A stretch of 64,000 nt of DNA from Pseudoalteromonas sp. A25 (GCF_009176705.1 NZ_AP021846.1:207501-271500), one strand, 5' to 3'; shown: positions 28,484 to 39,184, numbered from the stretch's first letter. Notes: generated from the sequence alone by a model not told the origin. Program-made: numbers and translations.

Positions 28484-29329
28484 ATGATGAAACCACTATT
28501 TATTGCCACATCTGTGATGTGTGCAGCAACACAAGTACAAGCGGCGACGGCGCTTGAACAGCAAGCAAGTTACAACGAAGTTGGAGAGTTTTTAACGGTT
28601 GCGCAAGCGCAAGGGCGCTTTGCATGGCTGGAAAAGTGTTACGACGGGTTGCTCGTTGAGATTTGGGAGCAATCTCATGACACCACGCAAATTGTGAGCA
28701 AGGAAGAGAAGCTTAAGCAGCTCAGAGCGCTTTGGCTATCAGCGGACAAAATTGCGCAAGGTCGCGTGAACTATTTAACGTTTGCCAATAGCGATTTTAG
28801 TAACCCGTATCAATGGCGAGCGGGTAACAGTGTAAACGACGCTTGTGGCACGATGCCGCCAGAGTATGTGCCTGTCGCTTTGCATACCACCTTATTGAAA
28901 AACCAATATTGCGAGAACCAAAGTTACGACAATGAATGGGAGTGGATTGAAAAAATCACGATAGAGGGGTTTAGCCATGAATCTCAAAGTCATGGGTACA
29001 GCGCTATCACAGGAAAAGTGGTGACTTTACCCGCTGGTAGGGCGGTCAAAATGTCAGTTACACCAGGAAATAAAGAGCCACAGTATCCTTCGTATGTGGC
29101 AATGCGTGTTTGGATTGATTGGGATCAGGATGGGGTGATGAGTGAATCAGAAATGGTCCATAAATCAGCATCCGATGGCCCTTTTCAATTTACTTTTGAA
29201 GTACCTACAGAGGTGCCTGATGGTGTCACCTTGATGCGTATTGCCAGTGATGCTGGTGGCGGTTCTGATAACGCATGTAAGCGTATTCAGTATGGTGAGG
29301 TGGAAGACTACCTGGTGACAATTCGTTAA
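28484..29329 (+). CDS. Secreted GEVED-domain protein
   Basis: The 281-residue product has a signal peptide (MMKPLFIATSVMCAATQVQA), a helical N-terminal half of unknown type (residues 25-150) and a C-terminal GEVED domain (about 155-281). The latter is shown by MRVWIDWDQDGVMSESE, VPDGVTLMRIAS and the ending IQYGEVEDYLVTIR. GEVED domains occur in surface-bound or secreted proteins and often bear a calcium-like DxDxDG loop, here DWDQDG. The protease at 21848 has related modules. The gene sits ten bases from both neighbours, between two MACPF/SNTX-like paralogues, so it is likely part of the same apparatus. Confidence 0.8.
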   Translation: MMKPLFIATSVMCAATQVQAATALEQQASYNEVGEFLTVAQAQGRFAWLEKCYDGLLVEIWEQSHDTTQIVSKEEKLKQLRALWLSADKIAQGRVNYLTFANSDFSNPYQWRAGNSVNDACGTMPPEYVPVALHTTLLKNQYCENQSYDNEWEWIEKITIEGFSHESQSHGYSAITGKVVTLPAGRAVKMSVTPGNKEPQYPSYVAMRVWIDWDQDGVMSESEMVHKSASDGPFQFTFEVPTEVPDGVTLMRIASDAGGGSDNACKRIQYGEVEDYLVTIR

Positions 29330-29339
29330 GGACAAAACA

Positions 29340-30821
29340 ATGAAACCAATTTATTCAACAATGCTATTACTTGGCCTGTGCACGAATTCTGCAATGGCTA
29401 AATACAACGATGTTATTGCAAAAGAAACGATTAATTCAGGTTCGTCTATTTCAGGCTTAATCAATGACCATATTGCCATAGGTACGGCTTATGACAGCCA
29501 AACCAAGCGCTTTTTGAATGTACAGCCTGTTGCTGGGCGGATTGATGAAACATACGGTAACAGTGAAGTGACGTTTAAAACGGGCATTGATATGAGCTAC
29601 GATGATTTGCTCAGCACACTCAATGGTAGCGTTGACTTAGATGTAAACTTCCCTGTCGTGCGCGTATCAGCAGGGGCGTCACTGGCTAAAGAAATGGCCT
29701 CAAGTACATATTCAAGTTCGTATACCTTTAGTGCTCGTAGTACCCCTAAAAAACGTTTGTTCTTACCACAAGATAGTAATATTGGTTATACCCTGTCACA
29801 AGCCGGAGAGGAAATTGCGAACAAGCACCAAGCTAAGTTGCAACAGCTCGCTGGCGATGAGTTTGTGTCGGCAATCGAATATGGTGCCAATATTATGGTG
29901 AACCTGAAGATAGATTACGGCAGCAACAAAGATAAGTCAGAAATTGGTGGTTATCTTGATGTGGACTTATATGGTGGGGTATTCAACGTAGGTGGGCAAC
30001 TTAAATACTTACAGGATGATACCAAATCGTCGGTAAAAATCACTGTGAGAGCTATCCAAAATGGTGGTGACCCTAAGCAGTTATTAAGCATTATTCCCAA
30101 TAATATTATTACCTGTTCATTAGACAACCCTAAACCATGTTTTGATATGTTTTATGAAGCGGTGCAATATGCCAAGACAGGATTTGGCTCACAGTTAAAT
30201 TCACTGAGTGACTATAACGTCGTGCGCTATTACACCACACGTTATGACAGTGCTTCTTTGGCGCTGCGCCCTTTGGTTGCTGATTATCAAACCATTCGCA
30301 ATGCCACTAAGTGGTTGATCAGTGAATTAGAAGATGACTTTAAGCAAGCGGTACTTGATGAGCAACGAGCTTCTAATTTATTGACTAGTTACTATGCATA
30401 TTTACCCGAAACTCAGCGCAGTGCTGTCGAGACGATTAGAAACCTTGCCTATGACAACGCATGGTTTTTATTCAACGCCGCACAGTTTTGTCGCGATAAT
30501 CCTTTTGGTACTGCGTGTGAAGACGAAGTGCAAAAAATGAAAGATGATTGTGCCCGTCGTGGCAAAGTATGTCCTGCAAGCTATGATGTGACGCAGCTCC
30601 AGTTGCCACAGTCGGACCGCTTAGATTGGAAGCAGTGCGAACTGGCACGTCAAGAGGCCGTGCGCGCAGGTATTGTCAGTGAAAACGACAGTGTGAAATA
30701 TCGTAATATGCGCTGGGCACCTACTTTTATCAATATCAATGCACCTGCTTTGGGTATTTTAAATTGGCGCTTGTGTGAGGGGGCTTTAAGCACCTACGGT
30801 AACGCGTTCAATGCGGGTTAA
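29340..30821 (+). CDS. Secreted MACPF/SNTX-like protein, paralogue 2
   Basis: The 493-residue product has a signal peptide (to about residue 20) and the same body as the protein encoded at 27238: IGTAYDSQTKRFLNVQ, LNGSVDLDVNFPVVRVSAG, GDEFVSAIEYGAN from residue 172, EIGGYLDVDLYG and SVKITVRAIQNGGDP. It has C259-X7-C267 and C384-X8-C393. It is longer than its sister by about 100 C-terminal residues that carry four more cysteines (CARRGKVC and two later ones). The shared order of motifs supports homology; the pore-forming fold is a recall-based call that needs a structure prediction. Confidence 0.6.
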   Translation: MKPIYSTMLLLGLCTNSAMAKYNDVIAKETINSGSSISGLINDHIAIGTAYDSQTKRFLNVQPVAGRIDETYGNSEVTFKTGIDMSYDDLLSTLNGSVDLDVNFPVVRVSAGASLAKEMASSTYSSSYTFSARSTPKKRLFLPQDSNIGYTLSQAGEEIANKHQAKLQQLAGDEFVSAIEYGANIMVNLKIDYGSNKDKSEIGGYLDVDLYGGVFNVGGQLKYLQDDTKSSVKITVRAIQNGGDPKQLLSIIPNNIITCSLDNPKPCFDMFYEAVQYAKTGFGSQLNSLSDYNVVRYYTTRYDSASLALRPLVADYQTIRNATKWLISELEDDFKQAVLDEQRASNLLTSYYAYLPETQRSAVETIRNLAYDNAWFLFNAAQFCRDNPFGTACEDEVQKMKDDCARRGKVCPASYDVTQLQLPQSDRLDWKQCELARQEAVRAGIVSENDSVKYRNMRWAPTFININAPALGILNWRLCEGALSTYGNAFNAG

Positions 30822-30864
30822 ACAAACCCGTAGACCAAGGTGCATCCCCTAGTGTGCCTTGGTC
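30814..30864 (+). other. Two intercistronic hairpins
   Basis: A 6-bp hairpin (CGGGTT / AACCCG) overlaps the stop codon of the 493-residue gene. An 8-bp hairpin (GACCAAGG at 30833-30840 with CCTTGGTC at 30857-30864) follows, then ATTTTA. The second could be a weak terminator that lowers expression of the last gene. Confidence 0.45.
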
Positions 30865-30883
30865 ATTTTACAAAGGATCTATC

Positions 30884-31933
30884 ATGAAATTAATAGCAGT
30901 ATTAATGCTTGTGCTGACCTTTAATGTGTCGGCGAAGCGCTATTATAGCGAACAATTCAACGAGCAAGATTTAGGTAAAGCATTTGATACCCAACTACAT
31001 CAGCCATCCACTCACTGTCTCACTGGCACTGTTAAGTTTCATCAAGAAAGTGCTGGGCAACTGGATTACCTGCAGCATTTAAACGAAACTCAGATCAGGC
31101 GGCGTACGTTTGGTGAAGTGCATGGTGGTGTGAATTTGTTTATCGTGGCGGGCAGCGTGTCGACGTCTATTACTCACCGCAATGCAACAGATAATTTGAC
31201 CTTAACATCGCAACTACATCTCAACATGTCGCAAGGACACAGTACCTTAGAAAATCGTCATGTGCTTAAAGGTGCTGCGCACTGTGGCGACCAGTTTATT
31301 TATCAAGTGAACTTCGGACGGGACCTTTTTATCAACACTCGCTTGCACTTTCGCTCTGAAGCTGATTACAAGAAGTACGTGACAAAAATAAAAATTAGAT
31401 TGCTGTTTTTCAAAAAAACTAAAACCAAGGTCAAAGAGATAGAAAAATTTGCACAAAATGCGGTGCTGACTATTGATGCTAACTCGAGTGGCACTTTACC
31501 TCCTAGCCTCCAGCAAATACTTAATACCAACCCAATACACTGTCGAGGTGCGAATATTTCACCTTGTTTAAATACGTTACAAATGTTGGCTGATTACACA
31601 TTTGGTGGTCAGTTAAGTAATGACTTACAAGCCCTGCCAAAACTGCCACGTAGCATTGTGACTAAAAGTTACGAAGAGTCAGGGCATTTTGAAGTAAACA
31701 ATGATATATCAGTAGACACCCAACAATATGAACAGATTTGGCATGATATAGAACAGCGTTATGGCGCAGCAGTTCGACGTCAGCAGCGCGCTGAAGCATT
31801 TCTAGCTGTTGCCACAGAGCAGGAGCAACAGAATGCCCAAGCTGAGTATGAAGCTGCTTGGCAACAAGTAACTCAGCTACAAGCATTACGTAATGTCTGT
31901 CTTGCACAACCTTGGTTAGGGCAATGCTTGTAA
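30884..31933 (+). CDS. Secreted MACPF/SNTX-like protein, divergent paralogue 3
   Basis: The 349-residue product has a signal peptide (MKLIAVLMLVLTFNVSA). It is shorter and more divergent than its two sisters but keeps the layout: CGDQFIYQVNFGRDLFIN from residue 134, a lysine-rich strand (KIKIRLLFFKKTKTKVKE), C220-X7-C228 and the terminal C339-X8-C348. ATG at 30884 follows AAAGGAT; an upstream GTG at 30854 would start inside a hairpin and lacks a binding site. Unequal subunits are common in multi-component toxins, so a modifier subunit is conceivable, but this is inference. Confidence 0.58.
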   Translation: MKLIAVLMLVLTFNVSAKRYYSEQFNEQDLGKAFDTQLHQPSTHCLTGTVKFHQESAGQLDYLQHLNETQIRRRTFGEVHGGVNLFIVAGSVSTSITHRNATDNLTLTSQLHLNMSQGHSTLENRHVLKGAAHCGDQFIYQVNFGRDLFINTRLHFRSEADYKKYVTKIKIRLLFFKKTKTKVKEIEKFAQNAVLTIDANSSGTLPPSLQQILNTNPIHCRGANISPCLNTLQMLADYTFGGQLSNDLQALPKLPRSIVTKSYEESGHFEVNNDISVDTQQYEQIWHDIEQRYGAAVRRQQRAEAFLAVATEQEQQNAQAEYEAAWQQVTQLQALRNVCLAQPWLGQCL

Positions 31934-32037
31934 TGTATAAAAAATGGCTAAACAGCGTGAGTTTTGTATTTTTGTTTAAAAAGTAATTCTAAGCAGGTAA
32001 TCAATGCGCAGCTCCATTTTCATTCATTGAGAGCAAG

Positions 32038-32074
32038 TTGACTGTATTGATTATTTATATTTTGTTGCTTTAAT
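32038..32074 (+). promoter_or_regulatory. Candidate leu operon promoter
   Basis: TTGATT at 32047-32052 and TTTAAT at 32069-32074 are 16 bases apart; TTGACT at 32038 is another -35 candidate. Transcription from here would give a leader of about 110 bases before the leader peptide. No other gene lies between 31934 and 32192. Confidence 0.35.
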
Positions 32075-32192
32075 GAATGTATCTTGCTTTTGTTATCGGG
32101 TTTTATTCTTTTTGGCGGTTTTTTTATGCTTGATCTTACTTTGTGACCCATGTTACAACATAGCCAATCCATCAACAGGACAACTTTGCTCT

Positions 32193-32261
32193 ATGAAAAA
32201 CATCACGCTTTTGTCACTACTGCTTAACCTCTTACTGATTAATTGTGTCAGTGGGGTGTAG
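32193..32261 (+). CDS. leuL: leu operon leader peptide
   Basis: The 22-residue peptide MKNITLLSLLLNLLLINCVS... holds eight leucines in a span of ten codons (32208-32237). They use CTT, TTG, CTA, CTG, CTT, CTC, TTA and CTG, which is every leucine codon. The stop codon TAG at 32259 lies inside the antiterminator arm. A hairpin terminator and leuA follow. This is the classical design in which ribosome stalling at Leu codons during leucine shortage lets transcription continue. An AGGA is 12 bases upstream of the ATG, a rather long spacing. Confidence 0.9.
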   Translation: MKNITLLSLLLNLLLINCVSGV

Positions 32262-32312
32262 TGCGCGTAAATAGAGCTACTACTTTTAACCCCGCAGTTG
32301 CGGGGTTTTTTA
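32251..32312 (+). terminator. leu attenuator (alternative antiterminator and terminator)
   Basis: Terminator: AACCCCGC at 32288-32295 pairs with GCGGGGTT at 32300-32307 over loop AGTT, followed by a T run. Antiterminator: GTGGGGT at 32251-32257 can pair with ACCCCGC at 32289-32295 (one G-T pair), and GTAGT at 32258-32262 with ACTAC at 32279-32283. The two forms exclude each other. A ribosome at the leader stop codon would block the antiterminator. Confidence 0.88.
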
Positions 32313-32335
32313 TTTTTGGGGATGAGGAATAAGTT

Positions 32336-34956
<2,621 letters not shown>

Positions 34957-34965
34957 CCTATTTTG

Positions 34966-34994
34966 ACAGCAGCCTTCCGTCAGGCTGCTGTTTT
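34966..34994 (+). terminator. Hairpin between leuB and leuC
   Basis: ACAGCAGCCT at 34966-34975 and AGGCTGCTGT at 34982-34991 form a perfect 10-bp stem with a 6-base loop, followed by TTT. It begins ten bases after the leuB stop and ends just before the leuC ribosome binding site at 34999. It may cause partial termination inside the operon. Confidence 0.65.
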
Positions 34995-35011
34995 AGCTGA
35001 GGATGTAGCAA

Positions 35012-36412
35012 GTGGCACAAACCTTATACGATAAAATATGGCAATCTCATGTGGTTGCCAAAATTAATGAACAAACCGATTTACTATACATTGATAGGCA
35101 CTTAGTACACGAAGTCACGTCACCGCAAGCGTTTTCTGGCTTGAGAGAAAAAAATCGCGCGGTTAGATGCCCCGAGAAAACCTTTGCGACGATGGATCAT
35201 AATGTTTCTACTAAAAGCCGCTCTTTGGATGCTGCCAGTGAGGTATCAAAAAATCAGCTAATGGCGCTTGCTAAGAATTGTGAAGAGTTTGGGATTGTGC
35301 TGTACGACTTAAACTCTATCAATCAAGGCATTGTACATGTAATGGGTCCTGAGCAAGGGATCACGTTACCGGGCACAACCATTGTATGCGGTGATAGCCA
35401 TACGTCGACCCATGGCGCATTTGGTGCGTTGGCGCATGGTATTGGAACCTCAGAAGTTGAGCATGTGTTGGCAACGCAAACATTGCAGCAAAAAAAAGCC
35501 AAATCACTAAAAATTCAAGTTAATGGCCTATTGCGTCCAACGGTGACGGCAAAAGATTTAATTATGGCGGTCATAGGTAAATTGGGCACCGCAGGTGGCA
35601 CCGGGTATGTGGCTGAGTTTTGTGGCTCAGCTATTGAGGCGTTGTCGATGGAAGCGCGTATGACCCTGTGTAATATGAGTATTGAAATGGGCGCAAAAGC
35701 GGGGCTTATCGCCCCAGATGAAACAACTTATGAATACATAAAAGGTCGACCTTTTGCACCAAAAGGGGATGACTTTGAAGCAGCCGTTGCCTATTGGCGA
35801 ACACTGTGCACAGACGAAGGTGCTCAGTTTGATTATGTGGTTGAGCTAGATGCCGAAGATATCCAGCCACAAGTGACCTGGGGCACGAGCCCTGAGCAAG
35901 TGATCGGCATTGATGAGCTGGTACCAGACCCTGACCAAGAGCCAAATCTTATCAAAGCACAAGCTATTCGCAGTGCATTGCAATACATGGGCTTGCAGGC
36001 AGGGCAAAAGTTGTCAGATGCCAAGGTGGATACCGTATTTATAGGCTCGTGTACCAACAGTCGTATTGAGGACTTACGTGCCGCTGCTGATATTGTTAAA
36101 GGTAAGCAAGTGGCCAAAGGCGTTGAAGCTTTAATCGTGCCGGGCTCAGGTCTTGTAAAGCAACAAGCCGAACAAGAAGGGCTGGCTGACATTTTTAAAG
36201 CCGCTGGCTTTGAATGGCGTGAGCCGGGCTGTTCGATGTGCTTAGCAATGAATGATGATCGTTTAGGTGCGGGTAAGCGCTGTGCTTCAACGTCGAATCG
36301 TAATTTTGAAGGTCGTCAGGGGCGTGGTGGTCGCACTCATCTTGTTAGCCCCGCGATGGCGGCAGCAGCAGCAATTGCAGGTCACTTTACTGATATTCGA
36401 GGAGAAGCCTAA
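35012..36412 (+). CDS. leuC: 3-isopropylmalate dehydratase large subunit
   Basis: LeuC with LeuD isomerises 2-isopropylmalate to 3-isopropylmalate using a 4Fe-4S cluster. The 466-residue product has cluster cysteines in [15 protein letters not shown] and [13 protein letters not shown], plus the [23 protein letters not shown] segment. Start is GTG at 35012, eight bases after GAGGA. The stop shares one base with the leuD start (TAATG). Confidence 0.97.
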   Translation: MAQTLYDKIWQSHVVAKINEQTDLLYIDRHLVHEVTSPQAFSGLREKNRAVRCPEKTFATMDHNVSTKSRSLDAASEVSKNQLMALAKNCEEFGIVLYDLNSINQGIVHVMGPEQGITLPGTTIVCGDSHTSTHGAFGALAHGIGTSEVEHVLATQTLQQKKAKSLKIQVNGLLRPTVTAKDLIMAVIGKLGTAGGTGYVAEFCGSAIEALSMEARMTLCNMSIEMGAKAGLIAPDETTYEYIKGRPFAPKGDDFEAAVAYWRTLCTDEGAQFDYVVELDAEDIQPQVTWGTSPEQVIGIDELVPDPDQEPNLIKAQAIRSALQYMGLQAGQKLSDAKVDTVFIGSCTNSRIEDLRAAADIVKGKQVAKGVEALIVPGSGLVKQQAEQEGLADIFKAAGFEWREPGCSMCLAMNDDRLGAGKRCASTSNRNFEGRQGRGGRTHLVSPAMAAAAAIAGHFTDIRGEA

Positions 36413-37011
36413 TGAGTTGTTATCATCAAGGGCTGTTGGCACCATTAGATAAAAACAATGTGGATACCGACCAGATCATCCCCAAACAATTTTTGACATC
36501 AACAAGTCGAGACGGATTTGATAAAGCGCTATTTTATGATTGGCGCTATCTTGAAGATGGTTCACAAAACCCAGATTTTGTGCTCAATGATGCATGCTAC
36601 CAAGGTGCGTCGATATTATTGACACGTGATAATTTTGGCTGTGGCTCTTCCCGTGAGCATGCGCCTTGGGCACTGAAGCAGTATGGCTTTAGTGTTATTT
36701 TGGCACAGAGCTTTGCTGATATCTTTTTTAACAACTGTGGCAATAACCAAATGCTGTGCATTGCGTTGTCAGCAGAGGTGCTCGAGCAGCTATTTCAATT
36801 GACACAGCAGCATAACGATATTCAAATTGAAGTAGACTTGGCCAATCAGCAACTAAAAAGTCAGTATTTTGATGCCATTGACTTTGATGTACGTGCTGAT
36901 ATCAAAGCACGCTTGCTCAGTGGTTTAGATTTTATTGGCGAGACAGAGCAGTTAAACGATAAGATCAATGCCTTTGAGCAGCAGTTAGCGTCTCAAAGAC
37001 CATGGCAATAG
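36412..37011 (+). CDS. leuD: 3-isopropylmalate dehydratase small subunit
   Basis: LeuD is the swivelling-domain partner of LeuC. The 199-residue product has the start GLLAPLDKNNVDTDQIIPKQF and the conserved NFGCGSSREHAPWALK. It is translationally coupled to leuC by TAATG. It is the last gene of the leu operon. Confidence 0.97.
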   Translation: MSCYHQGLLAPLDKNNVDTDQIIPKQFLTSTSRDGFDKALFYDWRYLEDGSQNPDFVLNDACYQGASILLTRDNFGCGSSREHAPWALKQYGFSVILAQSFADIFFNNCGNNQMLCIALSAEVLEQLFQLTQQHNDIQIEVDLANQQLKSQYFDAIDFDVRADIKARLLSGLDFIGETEQLNDKINAFEQQLASQRPWQ

Positions 37012-37079
37012 TCTCGGGCATACTCTAGCCTAGTCAATTGCTTTGGCTTTAGGTCTGTTGAGCCTAATTAATTGCAACC

Positions 37080-37110
37080 AACCAAAGGGTCGATTACCCT
37101 TTGGTTTTTT
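37080..37110 (+). terminator. leu operon terminator
   Basis: An 11-bp perfect stem (AACCAAAGGGT / ACCCTTTGGTT, loop CGATT) runs into a T stretch at 37105-37110. It ends the leuABCD transcript 70 bases after leuD. Confidence 0.9.
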
Positions 37111-37137
37111 GTATCTGGCTTTTTTGGGATCTCGTCT

Positions 37138-37731
37138 ATGAAATTCACCGCATTAAGCGTTTTGGCGCTTTCTAGTTCGCTCGCGTTGGCACGTCCAGCG
37201 CCTTTGGTTTCCATTCCAACACATGATGCATTTTTTAAGCACATTGCTGCACACTGTGGTAAAGCTTTTGAAGGAGAAGTTGTTGTTGATAATGCGCAAG
37301 GTCCTAGTTCATTTGCAGGTAAAAAGCTCATAATGCATGTTCGTCGTTGTGATGAGCGCCAACTTCAGGTTCCTTTTCATGTTGGTGATGATGCTTCACG
37401 GACTTGGATAATTACAAAAACAGGGAGCGGCTTAAGTTTAAAGCATGATCATCGCCACGAAGATGGTACTGATGATGCATCAACCATGTATGGCGGTCAT
37501 ACCGTGGATGCTGGCTTTGACAATGTGCAGTCATTTCCTGCTGATCAATATTCCAAAGAGCTTTTTGTGCGTCAGGGGATCCCGCAGTCAATGGGTAACA
37601 CTTGGCAAATGTTTATCTACGATGAGTCGTTTAGCTATCGGATGGTACGAGAAGGCAGAGAGTTTCGTGTCGACTTTGATCTTACACAACCTATCAAACC
37701 CCCTGCCGCGCCTTGGGGCTACAAAGATTAG
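37138..37731 (+). CDS. Secreted protein of unknown function
   Basis: The 197-residue product has a signal peptide (MKFTALSVLALSSSLALA). I do not recognise the mature protein. It has only two cysteines (AAHCGKAF and VRRCDERQ), a His/Asp-rich segment LKHDHRHEDGTDD near residue 105 and the ending WGYKD. The His/Asp segment could bind metal, but this is a guess. The ATG at 37138 is preferred over an upstream frame extension because it gives a clean signal peptide and lies after the leu terminator, so a separate promoter would be needed. Confidence 0.65.
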   Translation: MKFTALSVLALSSSLALARPAPLVSIPTHDAFFKHIAAHCGKAFEGEVVVDNAQGPSSFAGKKLIMHVRRCDERQLQVPFHVGDDASRTWIITKTGSGLSLKHDHRHEDGTDDASTMYGGHTVDAGFDNVQSFPADQYSKELFVRQGIPQSMGNTWQMFIYDESFSYRMVREGREFRVDFDLTQPIKPPAAPWGYKD

Positions 37732-37845
37732 CTTGTTATTTTGAGTGAAACTTGCAGGTAAAGTTCGCGCTAATGTATATAGCTGTCTATTTTTAATAGG
37801 TTACTAAAACGCCGATATTAATCGGTACTTGAAAAAGGAACCATT

Positions 37846-38262
37846 ATGGCGATAACAGCGCGACAAAAAAAACTGGTACAACAAAGTTTTGCTAAAGTTG
37901 AGCCAATTGCAGAGCAAGCGGCTGAAATTTTTTACACCACGTTATTTGAATATGACCCCTCATTAAAACCATTATTTAAAAATAGTATTAAGAGCCAAGG
38001 ACAAAAGTTAATGGCTACATTAAAACTGGCGGTTGCGGGGTTAGACGATTTAGATAAATTAGTGCCAGTTTTGCAAAATCTCGCCGAGCGTCATGTGGGA
38101 TATGGCGTAAAGGCAAAAGATTTTACCCCTGTGGGGAATGCGCTACTACATACGTTAAAAGTGGGTTTGGGCGAGCAGTGGAACGCTGAATTGCGCCAAG
38201 CTTGGGTCGACACGATTCATATTGTAGCTGATGTAATGAAAGCACATGCATTTTCAAAGTAA
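37846..38262 (+). CDS. Single-domain bacterial globin
   Basis: The 138-residue product fits a flavohaemoglobin-like single globin domain (Vitreoscilla haemoglobin type). It has KLVQQSFAKVEPIAEQAAEIFY in helix A-B, FEYDPSLKPLFK near the CD region and the proximal histidine His83 in LAERHVGYGV. There is no reductase domain. It likely binds oxygen or nitric oxide in the cytoplasm. It appears to be a single-gene unit. Confidence 0.9.
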   Translation: MAITARQKKLVQQSFAKVEPIAEQAAEIFYTTLFEYDPSLKPLFKNSIKSQGQKLMATLKLAVAGLDDLDKLVPVLQNLAERHVGYGVKAKDFTPVGNALLHTLKVGLGEQWNAELRQAWVDTIHIVADVMKAHAFSK

Positions 38263-38280
38263 GTGCGTTAGATAAAGTTT

Positions 38281-38302
38281 TGCGTGATTACTTGTTCACG
38301 CA
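38281..38302. terminator. Hairpin between convergent genes
   Basis: TGCGTGA at 38281-38287 and TCACGCA at 38296-38302 are exact complements around the stop codon of the minus-strand gene. No T run is present, so the role is uncertain. Confidence 0.35.
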
Positions 38303-38668
38303 CTTAACCTCGACATGTAAATCACTTTGATAAGGTCTGGGTGTTGAAGGCAGCCTATCAAAATGCTGTATGCCTTTGAGTATGGTCAGCTGTGGATTTC
38401 TTCCTTGGCATAACTTTGCGCTATGGCGCAGTAAAAACACACTTTGTTGCAAAAAATGCTCGTAGCTATCAGATTTTACCTGTAATAAGTAGTGCCCGTT
38501 ATTATACTTAGTTTGTTCGTAATGCACTTTGTGATCAAAGTCGTAGAGTTTCTCGGGCGTGATATCTTTGGCTAAGGCACTGGTGCCAGCCGTGAGTGTG
38601 ATAATCATTAAAAACTGCTTTAGAGTCATAGTGAAGGCCGCCAGCTTATCTTGATATACTCTGTGCAT
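38288..38668 (-). CDS. Secreted small protein of unknown function
   Basis: The product has a hydrophobic signal segment (MTLKQFLMIITLTAGTSALAKD) and about 100 mature residues with two cysteines (AKLCQGRNPQLTI and VEVKCVNK). The start at 38668 (126 residues) is chosen because GGAG lies six bases upstream; ATG at 38629 gives a neater signal peptide but no binding site, so either may be used. I do not recognise the family. It is divergent from the TerB gene. Confidence 0.6.
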   Translation of the reverse strand: MHRVYQDKLAAFTMTLKQFLMIITLTAGTSALAKDITPEKLYDFDHKVHYEQTKYNNGHYLLQVKSDSYEHFLQQSVFLLRHSAKLCQGRNPQLTILKGIQHFDRLPSTPRPYQSDLHVEVKCVNK

Positions 38669-38731
38669 ATAAACTCCATAACAGCAAAAATTACTTGTTG
38701 CTGTTAAGTGTAACATAGTGGAGACGTTTAC

Positions 38732-39184
38732 TTGTTAAATCATCTTAAAAAGCTATTACAAAATAACACCCCTAGAGCTGTTGGACATGAGGGGTTAGAT
38801 TTCAATACAGCGCTTGCAGCTTTGCTCGTTGAGGTGATGCGTGCTGATGGAAAGCTCTTAGAGAGTGAGTTTGATAAAATCGCTCAAATTCTTACACAGC
38901 GCTGTCAGCTAACGACTGAACAAACGTCTGCACTTATTAACAAAGCGCAAAAGCAAGTTGAACAGGCTATTGACCTTTTTGCATTTGTAAAACAAATTAA
39001 TCGACACACCAGCGATATTGAACGCATTGAGATTATTGAGTTACTTTGGCACGTTGCGTTTGCGGATGGTCACTTAGATAGCCATGAAGATCATATAATT
39101 CGCAAAATATCTGGGTTGCTCTATGTTGCTCACCCCGATTTTATAAGCGCGAAGCTTGCTGCACAAGAGCGAGCTTCTGGTTGA
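38732..39184 (+). CDS. TerB family protein
   Basis: The 150-residue all-helical product has the TerB (tellurite resistance B-like) repeat of acidic loops: ALLVEVMRADGKLLESEFDKI and LLWHVAFADGHLDSHEDHII, which can bind metal. Other ter genes are absent, so tellurite resistance is not implied; stand-alone TerB proteins are common and poorly understood. The start is TTG at 38732, nine bases after GGAG. Confidence 0.85.
   Translation: MLNHLKKLLQNNTPRAVGHEGLDFNTALAALLVEVMRADGKLLESEFDKIAQILTQRCQLTTEQTSALINKAQKQVEQAIDLFAFVKQINRHTSDIERIEIIELLWHVAFADGHLDSHEDHIIRKISGLLYVAHPDFISAKLAAQERASG

Noticed and set aside
21848..31933. Prophage or transposon origin of the secreted-protein run
   Set aside because: No integrase, transposase, phage structural gene, tRNA or flanking direct repeats are visible; a transfer history would need composition analysis that I cannot run.
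32073..32261. Longer 62-codon frame ending in the leu leader
   Set aside because: Its start precedes or meets the likely transcription start and only the last 22 codons show the Leu-rich leader pattern.
38732..39184. TerB gene as evidence for a tellurite resistance operon
   Set aside because: No terA, terC, terD or terE gene is adjacent; lone TerB proteins are common.
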